Shown here piece after piece: positions 33,192 to 45,632 of a stretch of DNA of 64,000 nt. The notes under the pieces were generated by a model. That model did no database searches and was not told the origin of the DNA. It saw only the letters and a program-made list of their open reading frames with translations. The position numbers were made by a program, and so were the translations under genes. Position 1 is the stretch's first letter, and every line of letters starts with the position of its first letter. Origin of the DNA: Limnanthes douglasii subsp. nivea (lineage: Eukaryota > Streptophyta > Magnoliopsida > Brassicales > Limnanthaceae); assembly GCA_036936605.1 (NCBI GenBank), contig JAUPFV010000002.1, positions 318,634,893 through 318,698,892 of the forward strand, read 5' to 3'.

Positions 33192-33597
33192 TGGTGAGGT
33201 TTATTCTCGTCTGAGGGTAAGTTTGTAATTTTGTTTAGAGTTTGTGGAAGTTTGTAAGTATCTAATGTTTGAGTAGAGAGTAGAGGGAGAATTAAGCATC
33301 CTGGTTGTATTTAATTTTCATTACCCTTATTTAATGTTGGTGGTTGGGTATTTATACCCTTACATTTGGGCTTTATGGGCTTTCGGGTCATGTTTAATGG
33401 ACCCGAGTCAAGTTTAAAGACCCATGAGCTCTTAGTAGGAGAGCATGCAGCTTAGTCAAGAAGTGATTAGCTTTTTAAGTACTTTAGTTCTTGTTCGAAC
33501 AGTCCAATGGATGAGGTGTTCGAACTGCCCTGTCCGGTTAGGTGGTTTTTGTCTGAACTGTCCCTGTCTGAAGAGGTAATAGAATCCGGACTCATCA
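33192..33597 (-). repeat. 5' LTR of element A (406 bp)
   Basis: Plus-strand ends TGGTGAGG and ACTCATCA, followed by AAAAT at 33598-33602. Confidence 0.92.
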
Positions 33598-33602
33598 AAA
33601 AT

Positions 33603-34599
33603 CATACAAGAATTAACATAACCATACATTACATAGCTAAAAAGGAATGCTCAAATCTGAACAAATTATTGAAAGACAAAGATGAAGAACTGAAAGATGT
33701 TCAATAATCAAATGCTACAAAATATGAACACAACCAGAAAGCTAAAGGAAGACTCATCATTGAATTTATTAAAAGATGACTTCAAAAAATTGTTACATTC
33801 TCAAATTGGTTCAAATGAAGAAACATCAATAGATGGTAAAATGTTAATTCTCACGCAAACGATGTTGAAAGACAAAGAAAACTGGAAAGTTACAAGTCTA
33901 ATTTTTTTTTTTAAAAATAGTTGAAATAGAAAAGTCAAACAAAATTCTCCAACCGAAAATAAATACATTTACTGAAACTAATATAATAATGAACGATTTT
34001 GAAGACCAGTTACTATAAGAAAACTCAAAATTTAATAATGGAGAAATATATCACTATAGCATATACAATTACATTTCAAGACTTAATTGATGAAAAAAGC
34101 ATATGTCCTTTAAAGGATGAAGTGTGGGGAGAAATATTATATAAAACCCAATTAGAGACAAATGATAAATATTATATAAAAACTTTGAATCTGAACTTGA
34201 AAGGCGTGTAAGAATATGAAAAAAGCTTAAAAGTGAGAATACATCGCCACAAAAAAAATCCTTTAGATGAATCAACAAAAATAAATGAACAAAAATTGTA
34301 TGTTTGAAAACTTGCATGTAAACCCTTATATATGACGAGTAACAAAATAAAAGTAGTATACATACAAGTTGAAAATGCACCAAAGATCACACAAGAACAT
34401 CTCTCTTATTCAAATTTATTTTACATCTTTTATTTAAAAATACATGTTATTAACTAATTTTCTTAAACATACAGGTGCATCTAATTTTTTTAGAGAATAT
34501 GTGTTCCTTAATGCAGAACCAATCATTGATCTCATTAAAAAAACTAGATAATAATGTAAATAAATTATCTATTTAATATGATAAGATTATTACTTTACT
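33603..34599. other. AT-rich spacer between stacks, with faint coding-like remains
   Basis: No gene recognised. Short plus-strand open frames such as KKECSNLNKLLKDKDEELKD (about 33640-33707) and LKDEVWGEILYKTQLETNDK (about 34110-34170) have the composition of a degraded coiled-coil or helical protein, with several stops between them. I cannot name a family. Confidence 0.35.
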
Positions 34600-34796
34600 T
34601 ATTTATATGTTAATATAAACACTTACACGTGCATATAAACATTAATTGTTTATATAAACACTTAGGTGTCACACTTAAATGTTTTAAATATTTATATGTA
34701 GAAAACGTGTTACTGGATGACATTTAATAATCATTTTTGTAATTTAACTATTAATAGGTTTTATATTGTAACTTATCCATGTTTAGTAACTTATTT
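34600..34796. repeat. Left remainder of the 200-218 bp satellite split by element C
   Basis: Contains ttatatgtagaaaacgtgtta, tgacatttaataatcattttt and aacttatccatgtttagtaac, phrases that recur in order at 55140-55320 and later. Element C's duplication GTTAA (34797-34801) interrupts the unit. Confidence 0.7.
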
Positions 34797-34801
34797 GTTA
34801 A

Positions 34802-35208
34802 TGGTGTGGTTAATTATCGTTTGAGGGTACATTTGTAATTTGTCCGGAGGTTTGTGGAAGTGTATGGGTGTTTTATATTTAGAGTAGAAAGTAGATGGAG
34901 AATTAAGCAGCCTGATTGTATTTAATTTTCATTACCCACATTTAATGCAGGTGGTTGGGTATTTATACCATTACATTTGGGCCTTATGGGTTTTCGGGTC
35001 ATGTTTAATGGACTCGAGTCAGGTTTAAAGACTCATGAGCTCTAAGTAGGAGAGCAAGTAGCTTAGTCATAGAGTGTTTAGGTTTTTTAGTACTTTTGTC
35101 ATAGTTCGAACAGTCCAATAGGCTAAGTGTTCGAAGTGATCTGTCCGGTCCGGAGGTCTTGGTCCAATCTGTCCCTGTCCGGGGAGTAAGCATAATTCGG
35201 ACTCATTA
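34802..35208 (-). repeat. 3' LTR of element C
   Basis: Starts TGGTGTGG; ends TCATTA where the partner has TCATCA, a mutation at the terminus. PPT (element strand AAAAAGGGGCTCC) follows at 35209-35221. Confidence 0.9.
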
Positions 35209-35374
35209 GGAGCCCCTTTTTAGGTGTTTGTTAAAATAACTTTGTCAAAAACCTGAAAAACAGTCCGATGCCAAGGGTAGTTTTTCCCGGACAGGTCTCT
35301 CAACTTGGGCTATGGCTTTATCCGGACTGATAAAGCTTTGTGAATCCAAACAGTTTTTGCCAGAGTTTATGGGA

Positions 35375-35552
35375 CACGTGTCGCTTTTTGGTTGGTTGCT
35401 TTAGTCGTTTTTTCACCTTGAATTTCGAACCCACCTTCTTCGAAAACCAACCTCTTAATTAAAGATGGTGACATCAGCGCCGTCTTTAATCATTACCTAT
35501 CTTTTCGAATTCTCCTAGGAATCAAACTCCTTTTTCAGATTTACTATAAATT
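35375..35552 (+). promoter_or_regulatory. Promoter-like block of element C's antisense gene
   Basis: G-box CACGTG at 35375-35380 within gggacacgtgtcg and TATAAATT at 35545-35552, 103 bases before the ATG at 35648. The TGACGTCA of B is gtgacatcag here. Confidence 0.55.
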
Positions 35553-35647
35553 AAAACACTTTTGACTGTTTCACCATCACTCTCATATTTACTCTGCAAC
35601 TTCTTAAAGCTTTTTCTCTCCAAAGCAAAACTTTACCCAGATTGTTT

Positions 35648-38600
35648 ATGTTTACAGCGAGGAACGCTCTGATCAAAGGTGGGTGGCTCAACCTTTCTGA
35701 ACTAGAAAATGCGCAAAAGGTCGAAAGGGAAAGACGCATTGCAGGAGGATTACCCGTTTCGTCCATCGACAAGCTAGTGACTTCAGCTACAAAATCAGAT
35801 CAAGGTTCTTCTTCCTCAAAAGGTATTAAGCCGAAAAAGTTATTTCAAACTAATATCTCCCCCATTATCTCTGGTTCTTCGGTTCAAGAATCAGAACCTG
35901 TTGTTGAGCCAGGGGTAACTGTTACCAGCTTCAAAAAACCCTCCCCCTTCATAGCTATGGGGTCAGACACCAAAAATTCCCCTCACAAATTAGTTGACCG
36001 GAGAAAAGGCCGGTTAGTCAAGGGTCAAGCCCCTAAGAGCACTCCTTCAAAATCGGGTGCTAAGGACAGCAGCACTGGATCAGAAGTGCCCATCAGAGCT
36101 CCCAAGGACAGGCTGTCCGGTCCGGAGGGTAGCAGTGCAAGCCTTCGAAGGGAAACACCTGTATCAGAGCCCCATCCGGAGGCCAGAAACCTAGAAAAAA
36201 CTGAAGCTCAGCAGTCCGGAGACCAGACTGAGCCAAATCTAGACCTTCCTCTTGCCGCTGCAGCCGAAAATCCTTCATCAGTCATGGAGGAAGTAATGGA
36301 GGACTCTATCGAAGAGGCTCCATTTGAGTCTGAGCCCTCCGGACAGACCAGTAGTGTCGTTGCTGCAGGAAAGACAAAGGCAAAGAAAAGTTGTGTTTGA
36401 GGCATCCGGAGCTGCCGGAGAGTCTTGAAGGAAAGGTAGGGCCTTGTTTCCACAAGGTCAATGCCAAGTACCTCCTCGCCCTGCAAAAGATTAACTACGC
36501 ATTCATCCACACAGCTGAACTGGGTCGGATGCGTACGAAGTGGGAAATTCCGGAGAATGTAAAGATAAGGATACCCATAAACCCAGAGAATCCCATGGAC
36601 TGCAAATTGAGCGAAATTGTCATCTTCACGGAGCTGTTCAATTGGGGGCTCAGACTCCCATTGGACCCAGAAATTGTCAGATACTTTCATCTGATAAAGC
36701 TCTATCCGAGCCAGTTGAGTCCTAATGCCTGGTACACCCTCATATCTTGCATCATGGCTTCGAGGTTCTCCGGGATTCCTCTGTCAATGGAGGAGTTTGC
36801 TGCTGTGGCCAATCTTTGCAGAAACCACCACATCCCCTTCTATCACTTCAATATGGGGGATAATTTTAAAGCTGTTGATGACTTGCTGGAGGCGGAGAGG
36901 AATTAGAGGACTCACTTCCTGTTCGTAAGTGGTGCTTGGGAGAATGGGAAGAGAATCAAGGCTGGAGTCAACCCAAGTCTTCTCACAAGCAGATGGAGGA
37001 GCGACCGTAAGTCTTCTACTTTACATTTTTTTTCTTTTTTAGTTAGTTTAAACTAATTGGTCTTATTTTTGCTTTAGCAGAACTGCCCAAGGACTTCAGT
37101 GATCATTTGAAAACCGGGCAGATCACTTGCACCAAGATCAATGCTTGGGCCGCTGAGAAGTGGGGGAATCGGTTCCATGCTGCCTTCACAGGGGGAAACT
37201 TAGCAAGGTCTCACATTTGGAACACCACAGGTCGGAGAGACCTAACTTGGGAAGAGCTCACCACCCAGCCTCCTCCGGACGTAGTGCTCAAAAGAACGCA
37301 TGAACCAGATGAGACACTCTACTTGCCAGGCCGGGCCAAGGCCCCGAGCAAGATGAAAGGTAAAAAGAAAGGCAAGAAGGTGGTGGGTAGAGCTAACCCT
37401 GCTGAGGTGGAGGAGGATGCTTTAATAAATCCGGAGGGGCCAGTCCCCAGTCAAATTGATGCTGCTCTCTTGGAAGTGGTGGAGCAGGAGACTGAAAGGC
37501 AAGAAGTGCGTTCCCTAAAACCTCCAAGGGCTTCCAAAAGAAATCATAAACGGGGAGGTGAAAGCAAAGACAAGGAGGCCAAGAAGAAAAAGACCTCTAA
37601 GGGTGACGAGCTTTCTCTCCGGGCTCCGGAGCCTCCTTCCCAAGCTGATCCCACTGACCTAACACAAGCGGGGGAGATACCTGGTGACTTCCAAACCGAT
37701 GAGGTCGAAGGGGGAGATCTTAACATTGATGGGGTAGACATCACTGGTCTTGGTGGACTTGGTGAGTACTTCATCAATCTCCCCAGAGACGATTTTGCTG
37801 GGCCTTACCTCCCTCCGAGCACCTCAAACACAGTCACTTTCAATGGTAAGACCTTTATTGTTTCAAGTGAAAGAGATGTCATAGCCCAATCTTTATTAAG
37901 AAATGTTCATCTTGTGCTCGCGTTGGAGAAACAAGTTCGAAATCAGGCAGACATTATCAAAGACCTTAAGTCTGACAAAGAGAGGCTGTCCGACGATCTT
38001 CTTACTGCCACTTCGAATGCTGCCACTCTAAAGGAAGAAAACGAAGAGTTGAAGAGGAACCAAGAAGCGAGTACCACAAAAGTCACCACACTAGAGAACA
38101 CTATTACAGAGCTCCGGGAGAAGCTGTCCGGACTGGAGAAAGATCTTGCCACCTCAAAAGGGGAGACCAAGGCCAAAGACCAAATCATCACCAACTTAAC
38201 CAATGACAAAATTGCACTTGAGAACACAGTGTCCAAAGCTGCTGAGGAGAAAGCTAGTTTGCTAAGGGAGCAAGAGGCCAAATTCCAAGCCAAGATCGAT
38301 GCTTATGCCAACAACGTGATCGACACTCAAGAGTAAATGTATGCCAAGGTAAGATCAGACATGGTCTTGCTCATCCATGAGAAATTTCCGAAGAGGAACC
38401 TAGGGGATTTATGGCTTCATGTAGAGGTTGAAGACCTCCCATATCACACAATGGCCAAAGGCGACCAGATTGGCTTCTCTAGTGCATCTTCATCCGATGA
38501 CAAAGAAAACACCAGGGAGAGCCCAAACAAAGAAAAAGATGATCCTAAGGGGAAGAAGAAGGTAGATGAAGCTGAGCCATCTTCAAAGGCTCAACCTTAA
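35648..38600 (+). pseudogene. Element C antisense gene, broken
   Basis: Exon 1 35648-37006, intron 37007-37080 (GTAAG...GCAG), exon 2 37081-38600. Homologous along its whole length to the A and B copies. A one-base deletion near 36375 shifts the frame (the downstream frame resumes at 36391 with RHPELPESLEGKVGPCFHK), TAG at 36904-36906 replaces Trp, and TAA at 38334-38336 replaces Glu. The coiled coil (DLKSDKERLSDDLLTATSNA) and acidic tail are still recognisable. Confidence 0.83.
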
Positions 38601-39093
38601 TTTACGAATTACGTTTTACTTTTCATTTTATCTAAACCAAAGTCCTTGGAAGGCCAAGACATTCTTTTTGTAAGTGTGTCCGGTATCTGACCGAATAGAT
38701 CCTTTACTCTGTTTTGACAATTTGAAAGTCCTTGGAAGGCCAAGACACTTAAGTTATTTTAACGAATATCCTTGTTTCACACAATTTTCTCCTTCTTTCA
38801 TAGGTTGTTCCAATTTTAATGGCTAGTTTTTAAATAGCCCTTAGTTATTTCATAGTGAGAGTGTTTAAATTCTCCGATGACAAATGTTTAAGTGGTCATC
38901 ACTCTTTTATTTCAGTCCGGATGGTGTGATAAAAAACAAAGTAAGAACACTTCGAATTTTTTTTTAAGAAGGCATCAAATTTTATTTAAAACCCGGATAC
39001 CTCATTAAAACCTCCCCACGCCACCAGGGCAGGAAAGAGTATGCCCTCAAATATTTACATGGATGTTTAAACAAGTAAATATTTACACAAATT
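38601..39093. other. Convergent 3' region of element C
   Basis: Two inverted-repeat motifs ccttggaaggccaaga at 38644-38659 and 38730-38745, as in A and B. No coding sequence. Confidence 0.68.
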
Positions 39094-42000
39094 TTACTCC
39101 AAGTACATCCGGAGATGTTCGATATTCCAAGGGTGGGTCAGGACTCTTCCATCCTTGTCCTCCAGCCAATATGTTCCAGGTTTAAGCCTTTCAACAACCA
39201 TATAAGGTCCTTCCCAAGTTGGGGCCAATTTTCCGAGCTGCTTTTCTTTAGTGTGTAAGAAGACTTTCCTCAATACTTTGTCCCCCGGCTGTAAATCTCT
39301 TCTTTTAACTTTAGAAGCAAATCTGCTTCTCATCAAACCCTAATAGTGTGCAACTTTAAGGAGAGCTTTAACTCGTCTTTCTTCCACTAGATCGAGCTGA
39401 CCTCTGATTGTCATTTCGTTAGTGCATTCGGAGAAGTGGTGAACACGAAATGATGGGAGAGTTGCTTCTATGGGAGCCACTGCATCCATCCCATAGACCA
39501 AAGCAAAAGGTGACTCCTGAGTTGCAGCCCCATGTGTTGTCCGGTAGGCCCACAAGACCTCTTGTAAATAACTAGGCCACTTCCCAGCAGCCCCTTCCAA
39601 ATTCTTCTTTAAACCGGACATAATAGTTCTGTTAGCTACTTCAACCTGGCCATTTGCTTGTGGGTGGAAAGGTGAGGAGAAACAATGTTGTATACCCCAT
39701 TGAGGCATGGAAACTCTCCATTTCCCTATTGTCGAACTGTGGCCCATTGTCTGTTGTTATCTTTTGTGGGACACCAAATCTGCAACAGATGTTGGATAAA
39801 ATGAAATTTATGACAGCTTTTGATGTTGTTCCTGCTAGAGGGGCTGCTTCAATCCACTTTGAAAAGTAATCTATAGCAACAATTATAGTCCTGCGCCCTC
39901 CGGATGCCATAGGGAGAGGCCCCACTAAATCCAACCCCATCGGGCAAAAGATATAGGCTCAGAATTGACTCTAAAAGAATGGCTGGGACATGAATTTCAT
40001 TACTGTATCTTTGGCATGGGTCACACCTTCTTACCAGCTCCTTAGCATCTTTCACGATAGATGGCCAATAGTAACCGGCCAGTAAAACTCTCCTTGTTAA
40101 AGCCCTGAATCCACAATGAGCTGATCCCTCACCATCATGTAATTCGGAGAGGACTACCTGAGATTCATCATCCCCCAAACAGCGCAGAAGAGGTTTACTG
40201 TAAGACTTTTTATACATAATGTCTCTCAATATGATAAAACCACGGGCCTTGTGTTTAAGTTTTCTTGCCAGTGATTTTTCCGGAGGCACGATGCCGTCGG
40301 AGAGGTATTGCAGGAGAGGAAATCTCCAATCCTGAGGTTGTTTCACCTGTACTTCAAAAATTTCTTCTTCTTTACCCATATTAAGTTGAATGGAGGGGCT
40401 CTCCAGGACATGGATCCATGGATACGACTCCGTGTATGCTATAGTTGCCAATGAATCTGCCAACTCATTTTCCGTCCGGGGTATATGCTCATAAATAATG
40501 CTTTTAAACTTGAGTGCTTCATTTTTAAGAAGAAGTAAATACTTTACTAGCTGCTTCTTTCTAGCCTCAGATTGACCTTGGGCATGGTGGATAAGAAGCA
40601 GAGAGTCACTCAGTAGCTTAACCCTCTTAGCCCCACAAATATAGGCTAACTTTAAACCAGCTATAGCCGCTTCGTACTCAGACTCATTATTGGAAGCCCT
40701 GAAAGCAAAACATATAGCCTGGTACATTTTGTCACCATATGGGGAAGTCAAACACACCTATGCACCACATCCCATAGTTCTGGATCCACCATCCGTCCGG
40801 ACGACCCAAACCTTTTTATCTTTCATGTCAGTAGCCTGCTCTGAATCTCTGTCGGAGTGAAATTCAACCAAAAAATCAGCCACAGCTTAGGCCTTAACTG
40901 CTGTTCGAGGAGCAAAATCAATGTCGAAATCCCCCAATTCTACCGACCACTTAGTCATCCTACTTGAAATGTCTGCCTTTTAGAGGACATTATTCAAGGG
41001 AAAAGAAGTCCGGACGATGATAGGATGAGCCTGGAAATAAGGCATCATCTTTCTTGCAGCTATTACCAGAGCTAACGCCAACTTTTCAAATTTCAAATAA
41101 CGCCTTTCAGCATCTCTCACCAACACAGCACTGATGGCACAACTTGAAACTGCCAAGTATACGAAGAGTGTCTCCCCATCAACTGGTTTAAACAAGGTTT
41201 TGGGGGAGGATAGGTGCTTCTTGATTTAATTAAAAGCCTCATCACACTGTGGGGTCTAATCGAATCCATTTGCACCCTTCAAGGTCTGAAAAAACAGGGC
41301 ACACCTGTCCGAAGATCTTTAGATAAATCTGTTTAAAGCAGCTAACCTCCCCGTTAGCCGTTGTACTTCTTTAATATTTCGAGGTGGCTCCATGTGGAAC
41401 AGAGCGTTGAGCTGGTCCGGATCGGGCTGTATCCCATGCTCACTTATAATATAGCCCAGAAAATTTCCGGATTGTACTCCGAACACACATTTTTCCGGAT
41501 TTAACTTCAAATTCACTTTCACCAAGTTGGTAAACATTTCTTGGAGGTCAGCTAAGTGCAATTGCTCATCCACACTATTCACCATCATGTCATCGATGTA
41601 TACTTCCATATTCCTTCCAATCTGATTAGCAAAAGCTTTGTTTACCAACCTCTGATAAGTAGCCCCAGCATTTTTCAACCCAAATGGCATTACCTTGTAG
41701 CAATGAAGACCCCTATCAGTGACAAATGTGGTATGCTCTTGATCCTTCGGATCTACTTGGATTTGATTGTATCCGGAGAAAGCATCCATAAAGGATAGTA
41801 GCTTGTTCCCAGAGGTGGAGTCTACCAGTTGGTCAATCCGAGGAACTGGATACAAATCTTTTGGGCAAGCTCTATTGAGATCTGTGAAGTCAATGCACAT
41901 GCGCCACTTGCCATTTTTCTTTTTTACCAGGACCGGATTGGCAGTCCATAAAGGATATTGGGACTCCTTGATATGCCCCATCTTTGTGAGCCTGTCAACC

Positions 42001-42329
42001 TCTTGTACAATAACATCAGCCTTTTCTTTGGAAAAAGCCCTTCTCTTTTGAACTACTGGTGCTATGTCTTTCCAGACAGATAAGTGATGTGATATCACAT
42101 CTGCTGGAACCCCAGTAACATCAGCATTGCACCAAGCAAAAACGTGCTGATGGCTTTTCAAAAACTTTAGCATCTCACTTTTCAGACCAGGTGGCATTTT
42201 AGACCCGATCTTGACGCTCTTTCCTTGTTCTAAACAATGTATCTCTACTTCTTCGACCGGTATTAACACTCCAGGGGTCTCTCTGGGGTCATCAATTTCA
42301 CCCTCACCCCCAGAAAGCCCCTCAAATTG
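39094..42329 (-). pseudogene. Element C pol (RT, RNase H, aRNase H, integrase), decayed
   Basis: RT 42269-41319 is open and has YIDDMMVN in place of YIDDMMVK. RNase H at 41195-40980 lacks about 17 codons present in B (VDGYPHPVYYISKSLI) by an in-frame deletion. The aRNase H starts near 40757. Integrase continues to 39094 with breaks near 39940 (one base lost), 39740 and 39338 (Leu to stop). Terminal PWNIEHLRMYLE is kept. Confidence 0.85.
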
Positions 42330-42671
42330 CTATTGCTCACTGATACGAACTGCCCCCAACGTCTGGGGAGCCAGGGCTGAAGCATAACATTCTCTTGCAA
42401 CCTTTTGACTGCTCCAGACAACTCCCACCTGTCCCTGAACAGCATATTTCAAACATTGGTGGACTGTTGAAGCCACTACATGCATCATAGAGAGTCAAGA
42501 CCTCCCTAAAATTGCATTATAAAAAGTGGGACAATCCACCATGATAAAAAGTATCCTAACCATCTTCTTAAAAGGGCCCTTGCTCAACAAAACTTCTTCT
42601 TCGAACTCTCTGATCACGTCTGCTGAGCTGCCAGTAAAGCCCACAATCGATCTGTCCGAACTTTGAATTAT
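42330..42671 (-). pseudogene. Element C protease C-terminal part, cut by element D
   Basis: The element-strand frame reads SSDRSIVGFTGSSADVIREF, GRS then a stop, HQCLKYAVQGQVGVVW, and ends CAA TAG CAA TTT at the pol boundary. The upstream half with the VDTGSSANII motif lies beyond D at 52633 onward. Confidence 0.8.
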
Positions 42672-42676
42672 AGCTT

Positions 42677-43006
42677 TGATAAGGGAGGAATTTACCTATG
42701 TAATTGATAAGGGCCTAATTGCGATGAAAGACTTTTTTGTGTAATAATTAAGGAATTTAGGGTCTCTCAGGGACCAATGTGCAAACATAGAATTTACTTA
42801 GGGGAGTCATTAAATATATGGTCAGCCCACTAAGGCCTCAAACAGGGCCCACCTTATTTTAATACAAAAGGTGACCCACTTGTTTGGTAAAGGGGACACT
42901 TTTTCGATTATTCTAATATATTCCCTTTCTCTCTCTAGACTTTCTCCCTCTAGTCACATCTGACACAAGATCCGAAATATTCTCCTAATCTATTATTAAC
43001 TCATCA
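42677..43006 (+). repeat. 5' LTR of element D
   Basis: Starts TGATAAGGG, ends AACTCATCA. 330 bp. Confidence 0.92.
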
Positions 43007-43007
43007 T

Positions 43008-43023
43008 TGGCGCCGTCTGTGGG
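43008..43023 (+). other. Primer binding site of element D
   Basis: TGGCGCCGTCTGTGGG, one base after the LTR. It differs from the TGGCGACCACAGTGGG site of A-C, so D uses another tRNA primer; which one is not verified. Confidence 0.8.
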
Positions 43024-43042
43024 AAACGAGTGATTCCGAAAA

Positions 43043-44993
43043 ATGAATCTTTCTTTCTTTAAAAAAATCACATTTTACGGGATGAATAACGAGGCTGTGA
43101 TAGAGAGGGTCGGTAGAGAAGTCGTCCGAGCCGTCTCGGCGTCGGAAGGAGAGGAAACCCTTGGTCGGGAGCGCGACGACCGGGGTCGGAAAAAACGGTC
43201 GACCTTGATAATGACGCGAAAACAGCTTCTTGAAGATATTGCCAGGTTAAAGGAAGAGAGAGAGCGGGCACTAAGTGAGAAACGGGTTCGGGAAAGAAAA
43301 GGCAAGGAACCCGCATTGGAGGATCAGGAGGCGGAAGGCCATGATGTTTGTCCACGAATCGAAGCCCGACCTGTTAGGTATTACCGAGAATCTCATCCCG
43401 ACGACGAGCAAACTGCTAGGGCTCGGAGGTACCCGGAGAATCAGCGTGGCACAACGGAAGACTACCCCACGGATGACTCTTCGGGTAGAGAGTACCGGCG
43501 ACGGGAAAGGGTCCAGCGTACACAAAAAAGTCGTTCCCGACGCCTCCGAGGACCCAGGGCAGACCCTCTGAAATATAAGAAGGAGAGCACCGATAAGCAG
43601 ACCCCGGTATCCTTTGAGAAAGAAGAAATGCATGCCGCGAGCCGAGAAGATCGGGCAGCTTTGCCACCTGTGCCATGGCAGCCGTCGAACAGCCGGAACC
43701 ACGGTTACCGAACTAGCAGCCAGTTTGTTAGCCCGGGAGTTGAGGGACTCTACGGAATTCAGACAGAAGGCCTCGGGGGAGGAACGGTGAGTTCAAAGTC
43801 AATTGGAGGGCATCCCCACTGTCCGACGAGATACTCGCGGGACAACTCCCGAAGCGATTCGACATTTCTAAATTGGAAAAGTACGACGGGAAGAAGGACC
43901 CGGATAACCATTTGGAGGCCTTCAAGAACTTCATGTTAAGCTTCGACAACGATGACAAGCTCCTATGCAGAGCCTTTTCTATGACCTTCAAGGACCGAGC
44001 CTCTAAGTGGTACAACCGTTTACCGCAGGGTTGTATTCGGAACTTCGGGATGTTCTGGACGATGTTTAGGCAACACTTTGTAGGAAGCAAAAGCTTCCGA
44101 GCCAACGGAGACATCATCATGAATTGCAGGCAGAAACTAGGGGAAAGCCTCAGAGAATATACCAGGCAATTCATCGACGCAAAAACCGACCTAGATCACT
44201 GCGAAGAAAACGTGGCCTTAACAGCGTTTCGCTTGGGTCTGCTCCCCGGGCCAATGAAGCAAGCGGTGACAAAGAAATAAGCATTCACGTTTTCTGCACT
44301 ACTAGTGCAGATAGAAAAGCAGATATTGATCGAGGAGACCGAAGCGTCTGAATTGGCAGCACAGATTCAGCAAAGTACCCAAGCGTCGGTAGTAATAAGG
44401 CAGAGCACCCGGTCGGATTACGTAACGGCAGCCCAACCGGTTAGCACGATACACCCGAACCCTCCTGTGACAAACAAGCCCTCGGCATTAGCCAGTTCGA
44501 AACCGAAGGGGGTTAATCAAACGACTTCGCGACCCATGTCTAACAAGTGGATCCGACCATCATACTTCGCGGATCTTACGGAGTGTGTGGCGTCGATCTA
44601 CGAAAAGACCAAGAGGAGCGGGATGTACCGAAAACCTTTCCCGATTCCGACGCCTCGGGAGTAAAGAAATAATCGCTATTGTCGTTATCACGAGGACGTT
44701 GGGCATGATACGAAAGACTGCATTGCCTTGAAAAAAGAAATACAGATCCTCATTAAAAACACGGAAACCTTCTAGAGTATGTAAAGAAGGCACAGCAAGG
44801 TGCGGCTTCGAAAGAAGTCGTGGTGGTACCAAAATCCGAAATCACCATGGCCATCTCAGAGGTTACCGACCAATTTGATGTCTCCATTGAATACCTCGAC
44901 CCATAAGCCAACAGCAACATTATCGGGATCATCGAGGAGGAAGCTGAGGAGAGCGTCGGTAACGTTCGGGGCCTTTGTAATTTTTTCGAATCC
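43043..44993 (+). pseudogene. Element D gag, broken
   Basis: ATG at 43043. The N-terminal frame (to about 43780) is charged and Arg-rich. A frameshift near 43800 leads to the Retrotrans_gag core (43873-44280: LEKYDGKKDPDNHLEAF, KWYNRLPQGCIRNF). TAA at 44278-44280 and 44662-44664 interrupt it, a knuckle-like CRYHEDVGHDTKDC follows the second stop, and another frameshift near 44765 leads to the protease frame. Homologous to gag of A-C at perhaps half of core positions. Confidence 0.82.
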
Positions 44994-45632
44994 TTGACGA
45001 TCTTCGGGGGGGATTCTATGGCGGGAGTTACGCATTCCTCCAGGAAAAGACATATCGTCAACCTAACCACTCAGTTGGATGCCAGAACTTGCTTCCAAAC
45101 CAGAAGCCCCCCTTCTCCGATTTTGCACTTCGACGACGACGACATGAGGGACATAGCCGCCCCCCATGAGGATGCCATTGTAATTGGGGCAGCCATTGCG
45201 GGAGAAGAGGTTCGGCGCATCTTGGTGGACACCGGGAGTTCGGCCAATATCATCTTCGCGTCTATTTTTGCCAAGTTTAGAACACCGCCAGCAATTGCTC
45301 GGTCCGACCGAACCATTGTTGGTTTTACTGGGTCAACAGCCGACGTTATAGGAGAGTTCGAGGGCACATTCCAGTTAGGCCGCGACCCTTTCAAGAAAGA
45401 GGTCACAGTCTTTTTCGTGGTAGTCAACGCTCCGGCTTCCCACAATGCCATTTTTGGCCGATCATGGATATCGCGCATGCATGCAGTAACTTCTACGATT
45501 CATCAGTGTTTAAAATACGTGGTTGGGAACAACGTGGGCGTGGTCCGGAGCAGTCAGAAAGCGGCGCGGGAATATTACCGAGCGGCATTAGCACCTAAGA
45601 AAGACCAAGAGATGGTTAAAGCTCAAGAATAG
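44994..45632 (+). CDS. Element D protease segment ending at UAG readthrough site
   Basis: Open frame with aspartic protease motif ILVDTGSSANIIFASIFAKF, then DRTIVGFTGSTADVIGEFEG and AIFGRSWISRMHAVTSTIHQ. Ends GAA TAG CAA TCA, which fits UAG-CAR-YYA exactly, and the same frame continues into pol at 45633. Confidence 0.85.
   Translation: MTIFGGDSMAGVTHSSRKRHIVNLTTQLDARTCFQTRSPPSPILHFDDDDMRDIAAPHEDAIVIGAAIAGEEVRRILVDTGSSANIIFASIFAKFRTPPAIARSDRTIVGFTGSTADVIGEFEGTFQLGRDPFKKEVTVFFVVVNAPASHNAIFGRSWISRMHAVTSTIHQCLKYVVGNNVGVVRSSQKAAREYYRAALAPKKDQEMVKAQE

Larger units (their letters stand above)
12277..33597 (-). mobile_element. Element A: Tat-lineage Ty3/gypsy retrotransposon, interrupted by B and a solo LTR
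   Basis: LTRs 12277-12680 and 33192-33597 begin TG and end CA, flanked by AAAAT at 12272-12276 and 33598-33602. In element orientation (minus) the order is 5' LTR, PBS, gag, protease, RT, RNase H, archaeal-type RNase H, integrase, antisense gene, PPT, 3' LTR. B (18430-28967 plus 5-bp TSD) and a solo LTR (15447-15948 plus TSD) sit inside. Without them A is about 10.27 kb. The LTRs differ at about 22 positions by hand count. Several stops, a frameshift and a deletion in pol mean A is not autonomous. Confidence 0.93.

Noticed and set aside
34069..34383. 104-codon minus-strand frame between the stacks
   Set aside because: Hydrophobic composition typical of AT-rich reverse frames, no start context or domain.
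43271..43702. Long minus-strand frames over element D gag
   Set aside because: They arise from the Arg-rich, GC-rich gag N-terminus read backwards and show no domain.
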